A stretch of 64,000 bases of DNA, taken from NCBI RefSeq assembly GCF_041146795.1, contig NC_135174.1, positions 248,001 to 312,000 of the forward strand. The letters run 5' to 3'. The DNA comes from Maylandia zebra. Lineage: Eukaryota; Chordata; Actinopteri; Cichliformes; Cichlidae. The notes under the pieces are model-generated. The model saw only the letters and a program-made list of their open reading frames with translations. It was not told the DNA's origin and ran no database searches. The position numbers and the translations under genes are program-made. Below are positions 48,106-63,865 of this stretch, piece after piece. Each line of letters begins with the position of its first letter. Position 1 is the stretch's first letter.

Positions 48106-48402
48106 GTATGTAAAGAAACGTCACCAAATGACAGTCCTCCACCAAATAAACTTTGTTTTAAATACATATTACATTTCATCACATGATGAAGGTGAAAGCC
48201 GTATATGGTTGGAACTGTGGGATGTTTCTGATTTCTGAACAACAAGAAAAACGAGTGTTCTTCTACCAGCAGCGACTTGTTCAGCTTGTAGTGGATTAAA
48301 AAGATGAAGCATTGAAAGGCAAGAACTAAAGGTACCTCAGATACTTCCTTAAGTATAGCAGTTAGGGTTATTTCTGAGATACAAGCATAGCGCACATTCA
48401 GA

Positions 48403-48421
48403 ACTACATTTCCCGTGATCC
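48403..48421 (+). promoter_or_regulatory. ZNF143/Staf-like site upstream of ube2d1
   Basis: ACTACATTTCCCGTGATCC matches the ACTACAATTCCCAGCATGC-type ZNF143/Staf motif at most positions and lies about 180 bp upstream of the ube2d1 ATG. The match is by eye. Confidence 0.5.
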
Positions 48422-48600
48422 ACTTCGAGGGGACGACCGTAAACAGAAGAAAGCGGAAACAAAAGAGGTTTTTATAAAAACACAAACACGTCCCGGCTGT
48501 CGAAGTACTCAGGGAACAAACTACAACCATTGACTTGGCCAGCAATAATCCTACCAACACGAGCGAGGAGTGAGCACGGGAGCGGACTGCGTCAGTTAGC

Positions 48601-53117
<4,517 letters not shown>

Positions 53118-55460
53118 AGAAGATGAGCACAGCGCAAAAACGACAGGCTGACATTTAGTTTCTTTCTTTTCCCATCTGTTTTTTAAAGTCAACACGCACT
53201 GAAATTATAGTACGAACTCATGAAATAATCCTACTTAACTTCCACCAAACTGAACTGTTGTCATCGTTATTAATCCGAGGCCGATAACATCTACATTACT
53301 TTGGGGGGTTGTTTTTGTTTTTCCTGAAAAGAAGCCGGACTCGGAGCAGGCCACAGCCTGCCTGTGCGCACTCAGTGGATACTTGGGCATTTTTAACGTT
53401 TGGCATGTTATTATTGCACCACGGACGGTTCATTTGTGACATTCATGATTATTACAGATTGTTTTCTTTCCTTTTTAAGTACAAGTATAAAATGAGAGGA
53501 CAGAAATGCCACCAGATGCCAAACGGGAACAAGCCCACGTCAGCTGTGCTGTGAACGGAGATCAGAAGGGCCGCAGCAGGACGTCTTAGCTCGACTCCTG
53601 TGTTACTTTACCTAACAATACTTTTGTGTTCCTTACATTATTACTGTAACTGTTGCTGTGTTGATCCAGTCCAGTTGGACACAGCCAATTAAGGCTAATA
53701 CTTCATTGGCTGCAGAGAGGAGAGATGATGAGGGACAGCGTGGAGCTGCTGGCTGTGAGCACAGCCAGCTGAGGCTGTGCCTGATGTGTGGTTGTTGTTG
53801 GCTGCTTCTTTGTCTGAGCTGATGGTGCTGTGGATCTTTCCAGGTTACTACTGAAATCATTCAGTTAGCTGTTCTGACAGTAAGCAGCAGCATGCTGTTG
53901 GACACCGACCTATTAGCATGTGAGCACCGATAGCAGGACAGTCGCGTCATGTCTCCTTCCTGTCTAATTGTCCCTTACAGCCTCTGTAGACGAACCCCTG
54001 GTACAGATCACACAGAATGTAATGCACAGTGTGAGACGATGCAGAAGTATTGCAAAGAAATGCAAATCCCTTTTCTGTAATACAGGAAAAAGTCCTGGAA
54101 AACTTTGGAGCACGAGCTTCAGGTGGCTCCGTCATCCACCTTTCTGCTTCGCGCATCAGCAGCCAGGAAGAAACACTGAAGGCTGAATGTGAAATATGTA
54201 TGGCCCTCCAACAGACAACAGTACTGACTGATACTAATGTTCTCTTTGCGTCGTCACTTCATCGATGTGCTGGCTTACGGAGGAGTCTTGATGTCGGTGT
54301 AGCAGACCAAGTTGATTGAAATGAAACAATGTACTGTGGCAGTGGTCCTGAAAATGGGAGCGACTTCTTATGTGTTGCTGTTTTCTTCTATTGTTGTTGT
54401 TATTATTATTGTTATTATTATTATTGACAACACCTATATTGTATTCAGTCTGTTTGGAATGATTTTTTCTATTTGAACTCAGATTGGAGTCATCACAGTG
54501 TAAAGCTCTCATTAAAATGATGTGCTCTTGTCCCCTGATCGTAGCTGTGACGTTGGATTTCCACAGGTACAACAATCAGGCCTTCAGCCCAGTGAGAAGC
54601 TTTTTTACACTGTCCTCATTAAGCTGCACTCCATCGTAACAAAGGCTAAAGACCCTGCTTTTTGTTCCTGTGTAAAGTTTTCTACCTGTGTCTCTGAGGC
54701 CCATGTGGCACATTTTGTACTGGATTAAAGAATAGTACCGTTACTATCATGACATGATTGTGTAACTCTGCTTTATGTTGACACGAGCAACACACTTTGT
54801 ATGTGGTGCTCTTATTGCACTTTGACTGCGCTGTGTGCTGGCAGTGTTACATGAAACTAGAGAATATAGAAGCACAGTCAAACATACTGTGCAAAAGTCT
54901 TAAGCCAACATCCGTCTCTTTATATTTTGCTGGGAAACGGGAGAAACTGCACTTTTCCCCCTCCAACTTTATTTCAACAGAAACTTTTAACGAGCATAAC
55001 ACAACACAATGGGTTTTACAATTGTACTGCAAAATTATAACACAGAGGAAGAGTATGTCTAATTAAACAAAAAGGATAGAAATACAGATGCAAAGAGGAA
55101 AAACGGGACTGAATAATTCAATAAATTAAAATGTTACAAATATTAATGGTTTTTAAAGCTTTCTTATTGTGAGAGGAACACAGTTGTGTTTCTCTTCTGA
55201 AAGTGGAGAAGTTACATTTATGTGGTGTTTGATTAATGAGGTGAAAAGCACGACAGTCTCACTAAAGTCAGAGTCACCAAACACGTCCCGGGACTCATTC
55301 AGATCAGATGCTGTTAGAGATCAAACGACATGTAAAACCTCAGTAAATGTTTCTATATCGCTCTTATATTTTAACAGGGTTAAATCAACAGCAGCTTAAA
55401 CCAAATTTCCTTTTGAAACCACACTCGTCATAAACAACCATCGAGCCCTCTGAACACTAG
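53118..55460 (+). other. ube2d1 3' UTR and intergenic region
   Basis: The ube2d1 3' UTR starts here; candidate ATTAAA signals lie near 54511 and 54721, none convincing. An imperfect GTT/ATT microsatellite lies at about 54391-54425. No other gene was recognised. Confidence 0.45.
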
Positions 55461-55466
55461 GCGGAA

Positions 55467-55480
55467 ACGGAAGTGACGTA
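55467..55480 (+). promoter_or_regulatory. ETS/CRE composite site upstream of tfam
   Basis: ACGGAAGTGACGTA combines an ETS core (GGAAGTG, the GABP/NRF-2 class) with a CRE-like TGACGTA, about 345 bp upstream of the tfam ATG. GABP/NRF-2 control of TFAM is established in mammals. Use of this site is inferred. Confidence 0.55.
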
Positions 55481-55823
55481 CAAGCACACCGCCGTTTCGT
55501 CTAAATTCAAAATGAACATCAGATGACTTCAGATGTCTTAAAGTTGTTTTGACCACGTTGTCTTTGAGTCTGTTTGTGCTTTAAAGCTGATTTGCTGCTT
55601 TGTTGGAAGTAAAGCTTCAACACAGGAAGTTAAAAAAAACAGTTGACCTTTTCCCACAATCCACCGGGAGAGAGTGAAGGCGCGTTTTGTTGGTAGACAG
55701 TTGGTGGTGCGTGTCCGTGGGCTCCCTGGGTTCCAGCGCTATCACAGCGTCGCCTGAGCACAGAGACAACGCGTCTGCTCTTCGCTCCCCTGTTTGCGGA
55801 CTTTCGCGCTGATTCCCGCCGAC

Positions 55824-58800
55824 ATGGCTCCGTACTTGCTGACAGCAGGTGTTAGCCTGCTGGCTAAGTCCTTCAGTGTGCTCTCCTGCACTGGCTCTCT
55901 GGCAAGGTAGCTAACCCAGGCGTATGTGTTGCATTAGCTAGCTGCAGAGACACTGCAGTCTGCTGTGTGAAACTCCCTGAACATCGTGTTTTAGAACAGT
56001 GAGTGTTGGTGATGGTAGCATACGTAAGCGTAGCATGAAGCAGCCGTAAATATAAACATGGCCTTCGGTTCTTGGTACTGTTGGTAAACAGAAAAGCAGA
56101 CATCTTGTAAGAGTTCCCGTTTGCTGTCAGTGCTTTGAAGCTTCGTGTGCTCTTCATATCCGACAGGAAACGCAGTGTAGCTGCAGCTCACACATAGCAG
56201 CGCTGCAGTGTTTGCAGGCTAATGCTGACTGTCTTCTTTCAACGCGGACAGTAAAGTGTCACCCAGTTAGCAGTGTGCTGTGTGAACAAGCACACTGTGC
56301 GGTCAGACATGCACTGACAGTCATGATGAGTAGAAATGGGGCGGGGCGATCGTGGCTTAAGAGTTGGGAGTTCGCCTTGTAATCGGAAGGTTGCCGGTTC
56401 GAGCCCCGGCTCTGACAGTCTCGGTCGTTGTGTCCTTGGGCAAGACACTTCACCCATTGCCTACTGGTGGTGGTCAGAGGGCCCGGTGGCGCCAGTGTCC
56501 GGCAGCCTCACCTCTGTCAGTGCGCCCCAGGGTGGCTGTGGCTACAATGTAGCTGCCATCACCAGTGTGTGACTGTGTGTGTGATATGTAAAGCGCTTTG
56601 GGGTCCTTAGGGACTAGTAAAGCGCTATATAAATACAGGCCATTTACCAAATGTTCCTCACAGATCTCAGGCATGAGTTAGAGTCCAGCTCTGAACCCTG
56701 AAATACTCCATGTGGAATAAAGCGTGATGGAGAGGAGAGAGATGGCTGTTCTCATGTATGTTGCCTCCCTGCAGGTGTACCAGCGTGCTGCCCTCTGCAT
56801 TCTTCAGCCCAGTGAAGTTTCTGACCTCCGAGGCCCGCTCCCCTCCAAAGAGACCTCTGAACGGATACATGAGATATGTTCAGCAACAGAAGCCGCTCAT
56901 GGCCAGACAGAACCCAGGTATGCACTGTCACACTGCAGGCTGGTCAGCCTGAATGAGCAGACGTGTAAACATTCAGACAGGAAAAGGTTTGAACCTCGTG
57001 TATATGAAAGCAGTTAAATGGCAGTGATGGGCTGAGGCTTTAAGACACTACTCTTTGTATTTTGCTACAGAAAATGAATATAGATGTGGCGATTTATTAA
57101 AACGTGCAGTCTACGTGGACATAAAGTATATATGGCTGCTTTTACGGACACACTGCACACCATGTGCATATATGCCATTGCTATGGTTAATGGCTCCTTG
57201 GCAATCACCCTGTTAGTTTGGAAGTAATGTTTCATGCCTGGTGTATGTAGATGCAATGCTGGTTAATCCCCTGAGCGAGGCCTCTCTGTGCCTGAATACT
57301 TCACAGGTCAGAGTTAAAAGTTGAAAATGCTACAGCAAAGGCAGTGAAAATGAATAAGAAATCCAGAAACAGAAAGAAACGAGGGATGGCTTCAGGCGTT
57401 TGCACAGTCCTTCCGACAACACATACATACATATACATACAGAAATGAATCAAGCACCGGCATGCAGCACAGCGTGGATAAAGATAACACATGGGGCCAG
57501 GTTGGCGGCTGGATGGGATGGAAACAGCAGCCATGATGGCGTCCAGAATTTCTCCCACAGTCGTGTTGTAGGTATGACGGTGGTGAAGCAGAGGGGGGAG
57601 AGGAGAGCCTGTGCACACTTCTGTGGGCGCATGGAAGTGCATCCATGCTTCCTAAAATATCAGTGAGAAGAATCAGCGGCTCGGCTCCAGCAGCTGGTTG
57701 TGATTTGTTTCCGCAGGGTGTTTGGCAGTGAGGAGCACCACAGCACTGACCTGATCAGTCCAAAGAAGAGCACGAGGATTGTCCAGTAACACACAGACCA
57801 TGTTGTCTAGGGCTGCTCGATTAATCGAATTTTAATCACGATTACGATCTGGGCTTTCAACGATCATTAAAAATGACTGAGCCGATTATTAGCCCCTCCC
57901 TCATTTATCCGCGACACCTTAAAGGCCGGTCCGTGAAAATATTGTCGGGCGCAAAAAAGGTTGGAGACCGCTGATTAAGAGGACCCGAGGGAAGCTCGGA
58001 AAGCTAAGCAGAAGTTATTTGGAGAGGAGAGTGACTGCCGCTGGTTGAAAAGAGAGGTAAAAAACAACTTCAGTGGTGTTGCACACTATTTTATATTATT
58101 TTTTAAAGTCATTGTTAACCCTTTAAAGCCGGTCAGAGCAGCACGCTCCATTTTGTGTAGCTATTTTTAAATCCCTTTTTATGCAATTTTTGCAAAGCTA
58201 TGTGTGGAAGGAAACTGTGACCGAGGACAAGCTGATGGCATCAGATGTAAGTACAACTCCTCTGGTTTCATATGCAAAACAAATTATTGCGCTAGCTTAC
58301 ACGGTTCAGGTTCTACAGGGATTTAAAAATAGTTACACAAAACGGAGCGTGCTGCTCTGACCGGCTTTAAAGGGTTAACAATAACAATGTATTGAATAAT
58401 GACTTTAAAAAAATACTATAAAATAATGTGCAAATGTTTGCAATATAAGAAATAAATGAAAAATGTAAACATCTATGTTTAGTGAACTTTGCAGTGTTGC
58501 TCTGTGGTGCAGCTACGACACCGTAGCAAAGTTTACACACTGTGTCTACTTGATCCACGTCTGACTGAACCCATAATGTTTCCACACCACTGAAGTTTTT
58601 TACCTCTCTTTTCAGCCAACAGCAGTCACTCTCCTCTCCAAATAACTTCTGCTGAGCTTTCCGAGCTTCCCTCAGGTCCTCTTAATTGTTGTGACACGTG
58701 TTCGAAATGCAGAGAGGTGCGCTCGATTTGCCACACGGAGCAGCGCGAGAGTAAAGCACGAGGGAGGGGCTGATAATCGGCTCAGTCATTTTTAATGATC

Positions 58801-61346
58801 GTTGAAAGCCCAGATCGTAATCGAGATTAAAATTCGATTAATTGAGCAGCCCTAGTGTTGTCTTGGACAACAATGGAAAACTAAACTGTGAATTGTGGCT
58901 AATTGTCAGAGTCTGGGTGTGTAGAGTAGACCGGGCCCACGCTGGCAGATGTTACTTTCAGTGACTTTTTCTAACAACCATGAAAACGAGATTATGAAGA
59001 TTGTTGTGCTGCACTTTGTTGCCTTTAAAGGCCAAAGTCCCTTTCAGTGCAGAGCTGTAGATGTAACACGGGTGTCTGTCAGCTGCCCGGCTCGGCCCTC
59101 TCTCCCAGATCTGTATGAACAGTTTGTGAATGAGCCTGTGTGGCTGCAGCAGCTCTGTGAGACACTCTAGATCAGTCACAGTTTCTCTGTCCTTCCTCTA
59201 GTGATGCATTTTTGTTGTCATTAAACATTTCCTCATTATTTTCTTCAGAAATCAAAGCAGTGGATCTGATTAAGACGATTGCCCAGCAGTGGAGATCACT
59301 GAGCCCAGAACAGAAACAGGTATCTCATTTCTGTGTGTGTATAAACTGTAGGGGTGCAACAGTTCACCAGATCTATGGTTGGGCCGTAGCATCACGGGTT
59401 GTGGTCGTGGACTACACGTCACACACGACAATGTTTAAAGTCGTTTCCTTAAATTCCTCTGAAGTACATTGATAGTCATTCTCTACATCTTAACTAAAAG
59501 AATACATTTTCTTGATCGTCATCCAGAACTTTTGGGCCTGTTTAGAATATAAAGCCTGAAGTTTATACTGTATTTATACATTTACTGTGATTCTTCCAAA
59601 CATTTTCTCATTAAATAAAACAGGAAGATGTGAAGAACATCAAAGGCATAAAGTGAAAAGTAGACTCGAGTGACCTGAGCGGGTCGGGCTTTTCTCACGA
59701 GCCGTTGCATCCCTAATAAACTGCTTCGGTAGCTCGAGGCGGGCACGTGCAACTGTGATAAATGAAAATATGCTTCTGTCAGGTTGTGTTTGTCGCACAC
59801 AGGTAACAATAGCACGGCGTTACCAGCGGTGAAAGTGGAAAAGTCCTCTCTGTTGTGACCCGAGTCTTTTGTTTGGTAGCCGTTTCAGGAAGCTTCTCTC
59901 CGGGCCCGGGAACAGTTCAAGGTGGATCTAGAGCGCTATCAAGCCCAGCTGACTCCTGCACAGCTGCAGCAACAAGCCCAGGAGAAAAGGCAGAGGAGGG
60001 CCAAGAGGAAGGCCATCCGCAAGAAGAGGGTAAGAAAGACAGAAAGGACCAGAGCAGGCTGGTTTTTATCTCCTGTGCACTCATCGTGGGTTTGCTGGGT
60101 TGGTAGTTCAATCCTTAGCTTCTCCTGTTCAAACTCTCTAAGGCACTGAATGTGAACTGTGCAGAGTTTTACTGTGTGTGTGTGTGTGTGTGTGTGCGTG
60201 TGTGTGCGTGTGTGTGCGCGCGCGTGCACGTGTTTTCCAGGAGTTGACAAACCTGGGGAAGCCCAAACGTCCTCGCTCTCCTTTCAACATCTTCATGTCG
60301 GAGCACTTTGAGGAGGCTAAAGGAATTACGTCTCAGGTCAGGAAGTACACGTGCACTGATCCAGGGTCAGTGTGACCCTGATTTAAAAACCTGCAACAGG
60401 TATCAGAGTTTCAGTGTTTGGTGTTTATGCCGGCACGCTGGCGCGGCACAGATGACTAATGATGTGTAGTGAAGTCAGCCGGTGGGACGTTACCCCGGCA
60501 GCTTCTCTCCGTCTGTCACGTTTGATGTTTGCTGGGAAGCTTCTCTTGCACTTTACAGTAACACCACGTAACATCAGCTCCTGTAAGATGGTGTGAGGAG
60601 CAGGAGGCGCTAGTGTGAGCGGAAAAAAGATTAGCACCAGTACAAATGAGGTCATTTTATATGACGATGGTATGGATGCGTTTTCCATATCAGCAAACAC
60701 ACAGAGCCAGAGTTTCTGACATGAAGTGCACCTGCAGAAACTGGACTAAATGGAAATGCCAGTTTGAGATGGAATACAGATTCAGGTGAAACTGGAGCAG
60801 CTGTCAGGGTGCTGATGCAGCACCCTGACAGCTGCTCCAGTCATTTCTCTTGTTCTGTGTTGGTCAGCAGCTAAGCAGACACTGCAGGGTTGTTTTGGCC
60901 AATAGTTGCTCCTGTCGTTGTTTCAGGCTAAGATGAAGTCGCTGTTGGAGGACTGGAGGAATCTCTTCAGCCATCAGAAACAGGTCGGCAACACGCACCT
61001 TTCATCCTTGTAGCTGGAATGCTAATGAGTGCTGTCGGGTCTTCTGACATTTGTATTTGTGCCACAGGTCTACACGCAGCTCGCTGAGGATGACAAGATT
61101 CGCTACAAGAATGAGATGAAGTCGTGGGAGGACCACATGGTGGAGATCGGAAGAGAAGACCTGATCCGAGAGCGGACCCTGTCTACCAAGAAGAAACCTG
61201 CTGCAAGAGCCAAGAAGGCAACAAAGAAGGTAACAAAGAAGGCTAAAACTGTGAAGAAAGCCACGGGAACGTCAAAACCCTCCAAGAAGACCACAAAAAG
61301 CAGATTGGCGAAAACTGTCAGCCCGCCGTCCACCAAGAAGACATAA
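55824..61346 (+). CDS. tfam: Mitochondrial transcription factor A (7 exons)
   Basis: TFAM compacts mitochondrial DNA into nucleoids and bends promoter DNA for mitochondrial RNA polymerase. Exons: 55824-55906, 56775-56917, 59249-59319, 59880-60029, 60241-60336, 60927-60983, 61068-61346. All borders are AG/GT and the total is 879 nt (292 residues). The N terminus (MAPYLLTAGVSLLAKS) lacks acids and looks like a mitochondrial presequence. HMG box A covers about 45-115 (PPKRPLNGYMRYV, IAQQWRSLSPEQK), a basic linker about 125-150 (RQRRAKRKAIRKKR), and HMG box B about 155-220 (GKPKRPRSPFNIFMSE, NEMKSWEDHM). Human TFAM has 246 residues; the excess is mostly a Lys/Thr/Ala-rich tail (241-292). AATAAA at 62196 is the likely polyadenylation signal. 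Confidence 0.96.
56338..56650 (+). mobile_element. tRNA-derived SINE, copy 2 (tfam intron 1)
   Basis: Head GGGGCGATCGTGGCTTAAGAG, B box GGTTGCCGGTTCGAGCCCCG, TCCTTGGGCAAGACACTTCA, tail GCGCTATATAAATACAGGCC. Same family as the copy at 18849-19138, with a slightly longer 3' part. It is in sense orientation to tfam. Confidence 0.88.
57808..58854. mobile_element. hAT hairpin MITE (tfam intron 2)
   Basis: Ends TAGGGCTGCTCGATTAATCG and its inverse, with near-perfect 8-bp target duplications (ATGTTGTC at 57800-57807, GTGTTGTC at 58855-58862). Inverted matching continues in blocks almost to the centre (for example AGAAGTTATTTGGAGAGGAG with CTCCTCTCCAAATAACTTCT), so the whole element can fold back. 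A second MITE sits at the centre. No coding sequence. Confidence 0.9.
58119..58374. mobile_element. piggyBac-type MITE nested in the hAT hairpin
   Basis: It is flanked by TTAA on both sides (58115-58118, 58375-58378), with ends CCCTTTAAAGCCGGTCAGAG and the inverse. Inverted repeats extend about 60 bp each. TTAA target duplication with CCCTTT-type ends is characteristic of piggyBac elements. It is 256 bp and non-coding. Confidence 0.88.
59349..59715. mobile_element. Short hAT-type MITE (tfam intron 3)
   Basis: Ends TAGGGGTGCAAC and GTTGCATCCCTA, with a perfect 8-bp target duplication ATAAACTG (59341-59348, 59716-59723). The left end starts only 29 bp after the exon 3 donor. It has 367 bp and no coding sequence. 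Confidence 0.9.
60172..60232 (+). repeat. GT microsatellite before tfam exon 5
   Basis: The GT/GC run forms most of the last 60 bp of intron 4, leaving only TTTTCCAG as a pyrimidine tract before exon 5. Confidence 0.85.
60791..60841 (+). repeat. Perfect 24-bp-arm hairpin (tfam intron 5-6 gap)
   Basis: ACTGGAGCAGCTGTCAGGGT continues to GCTG, then ATG, then the exact reverse complement of all 24 bases. A perfect stem of this length with a 3-nt loop is unexpected in intronic DNA. It lies in the intron between exons 5 and 6. Origin is unknown. Confidence 0.9.
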
Positions 61347-62215
61347 GACGCGTCCAGAGGAGGTGACAGGAGCTGTGATGGCTCGGGCGGAGCTCGGCCT
61401 CGCTTTTCTCTGACTTGAAAGTCAGCTGTCTCAGCTGACAGGACAGAACTTTGATAACCTTCAGACAGATCCGCATCATTGATGTCTCCAGATAAACCGC
61501 GATGGCAGCATTTGTAAAAAAGGTACCTGTGAGTTTGAGTCCTTCCCTGTGATGCAGACTCACTCCTCCAGGCTTAGATGGAGTAGTAAAATACCAAGTT
61601 TGACTTTAAAAGTGTGAGAGCCAAATGAAGCAAGCCTGTTGGCGTCGGAGCGCTGACGTGTACCGCTGTGGTGTTGACAGGAACAAACGGGTTCCTGTTG
61701 CCGTCCTAGAACACCTGCAGGATTAATGTGGGCTGCATTTTTTACTTCAACACATCCACACAAAATCCTGCAACAATGAATGAGTCTGAATGTGTCCTGT
61801 AAGGTCCACTGATTCTACCTGAACCTGACATAAATCCATACTTGGTGCTGGTGAGTGTGCAGCTTTAAACGCAGCGCTCCGGGCGGTCCCACATTTCCTC
61901 TTGAGATCAGAGCACCGCTGTTCACATGCAAGAAACCTGACTGAATTTTAGTGTCATTACTGTCATGCCTGTTGCTTCAGTAGCAACTTTAACGTGTGTC
62001 CGTGACCCTGAATGAAACCAGCTGCTTTACACTCTGTACTCGGCTAACGTCCGGTAACATTTGGTCTGTTCTGTTATTATGAAGAGCATAGTGTAGTACT
62101 GATAGCTGCTTTGTGTTGTAGAGTGCACAGGTCTCTGTGCTGCCATGTTCATCCTGCTTTATTATGTCTTTCCTTGTATGGTGTTTTTTTCCCTCAATAA
62201 ACCTTCATATACAGT
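61347..62215 (+). other. tfam 3' UTR
   Basis: Runs from the stop codon to just past AATAAA at 62196-62201. No repeat boundary was recognised. Confidence 0.6.
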
Positions 62216-63671
62216 TTTCTTCTACATGGCCTGAAATGATTCTGCATGTGTGCATGAAGCCCCCAGTGTCAGGCAGGATACAACATGTCAGCCGTATGAC
62301 GACGAGGTGTTTCAGTGATCTGTGTTACTGACTTCACCTTTCAGGGCTTTGTGGTTCTTTGTGTGACACATTCATGCAACATTTGAAGTTTCTGGCTCAA
62401 GACATGCGTCGAACAAATGAGGAACGCTGTGACTGACGATGACCTGCTGTCCTGACAGGCTGCTTGTTCTTCAGCTCGTTTCCTGAAACGCTGTTACGTT
62501 CGTGGCCGAGGGGTAAATCGAAAGTAAGAGCCAAAACAGCGCTTTTCAAAATGCTATGCAGCCATTTATTGACGTCAGCAGTGAGCAATGCCAAAATAAC
62601 AAACAAAGCTCTAACGGTCCCCAAGCTTCCCTGTCAAATAAAAGTCAACCAAAAACAGTTTAAATAAAGTTTTACTTTGACAAACAGACCTGGGTTCAAC
62701 AGAAAGGCTTCTCGCTCCGACCAGGCTGCTGCACTGGACTACATACACACATGTACAGTGGACGGGTTACAAATGACCTCATTTACGAAGGTCAATGTCC
62801 TAGCACCAGACACAAATCAGCTGATACTAATATACCAGCTGGCCACGTGTTCAGTCAGACACTCAAAGCAACACTCAGTAACGGGCTGTTGGGTGGAGGA
62901 GAGAGGGCCAGGTGGTGTCATCTGGTGGTTAAGTACTTGTTGTTGAATCCAACCACTCAGCAGGCACTGGTCCCCATTAAGACACACCCATGTGTCTGAG
63001 ACCCACAGCCATCCTCTGGTGGGAGGAGTCTGTCACACATCCTGGGTCATTGCAGAAGCTGCTCTTTAAATGGGAAAAACCCTGTGGTGACATTTTTACT
63101 ACAGCTCAGCATCCAGATACTGTACTGCTGCATCAGGCCTTGTGTCAGCCCGTGTGAGTGACACACTATGACGGTCCTTGTGGTCAGCAGGCTGATGGTT
63201 CATGGCCCATTTTACTGCGCTGATATCTTCATCCCAGAGAGGGAAACGTCTGTGTTTTAAAAAGATTCATTTCAAAGACTTCACATGATTTAAACACAGA
63301 TGCATGTTACCTTGATGGTGACTCTCAGCAGTGTACCCTCAGACTGTTCTTCCCAACACATTTACTGCAGTTTCTCCTCCTACAGTGTCTACGGGTCACC
63401 TGCAGGGAGACCCTCAGGGGCCCGGAGGCTGCTGTGATGCAGCTTGGCCCAGTAAAGCCTGGAAGTCCGGAGATAAAACCAGTTTGTGATGGACGTTTCC
63501 CAGCACCATCATATCTCCAGTCCGCCCATCACACAGACGCACAGACACCAGTTGCTGCAGAAAGAGGGAGAGATGGCGTGTGAATAGGCAGTGACGTAAT
63601 GAATGGTTGTTTTCCTTCACCGTGGACGCCCGTGTGTTGCTGTCAGTGCTGCTCCTCAGCCTCTGAGCAGA
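62216..63671. other. Intergenic sequence downstream of tfam
   Basis: No coding exon, RNA gene or clear repeat was recognised. Confidence 0.45.
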
Positions 63672-63673
63672 TA

Positions 63674-63865
63674 CAGTGGCTTGCTGTATTACGCACACGC
63701 CACTTTGCAGTTATTTATTTGTAACACATGTTTGGAATCACGTATGATTTTCATTCCACTTCTCACGTGTGCACCACTTTGTGTTGGCCTTTCACCTGGA
63801 ATTCCAATAAAATGTGACAAAATGTGGGAAAGTTCAAGAGAGCCGAACACTTTTGCAAGCCACTG
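63674..63865. mobile_element. Tc1-type MITE
   Basis: Ends CAGTGGCTTGC and GCAAGCCACTG with TA on both sides (63672-63673, 63866-63867), the Tc1/mariner target. The interior (AATAAAATGTGACAAAATGT) belongs to a very common fish repeat. The copy is shortened to 192 bp. Confidence 0.85.

Noticed and set aside
56338-56420. tRNA gene at the B-box-like GGTTCGAGCCC
   Set aside because: No complete cloverleaf; it is the head of a repeated SINE also found at 18849-19138.
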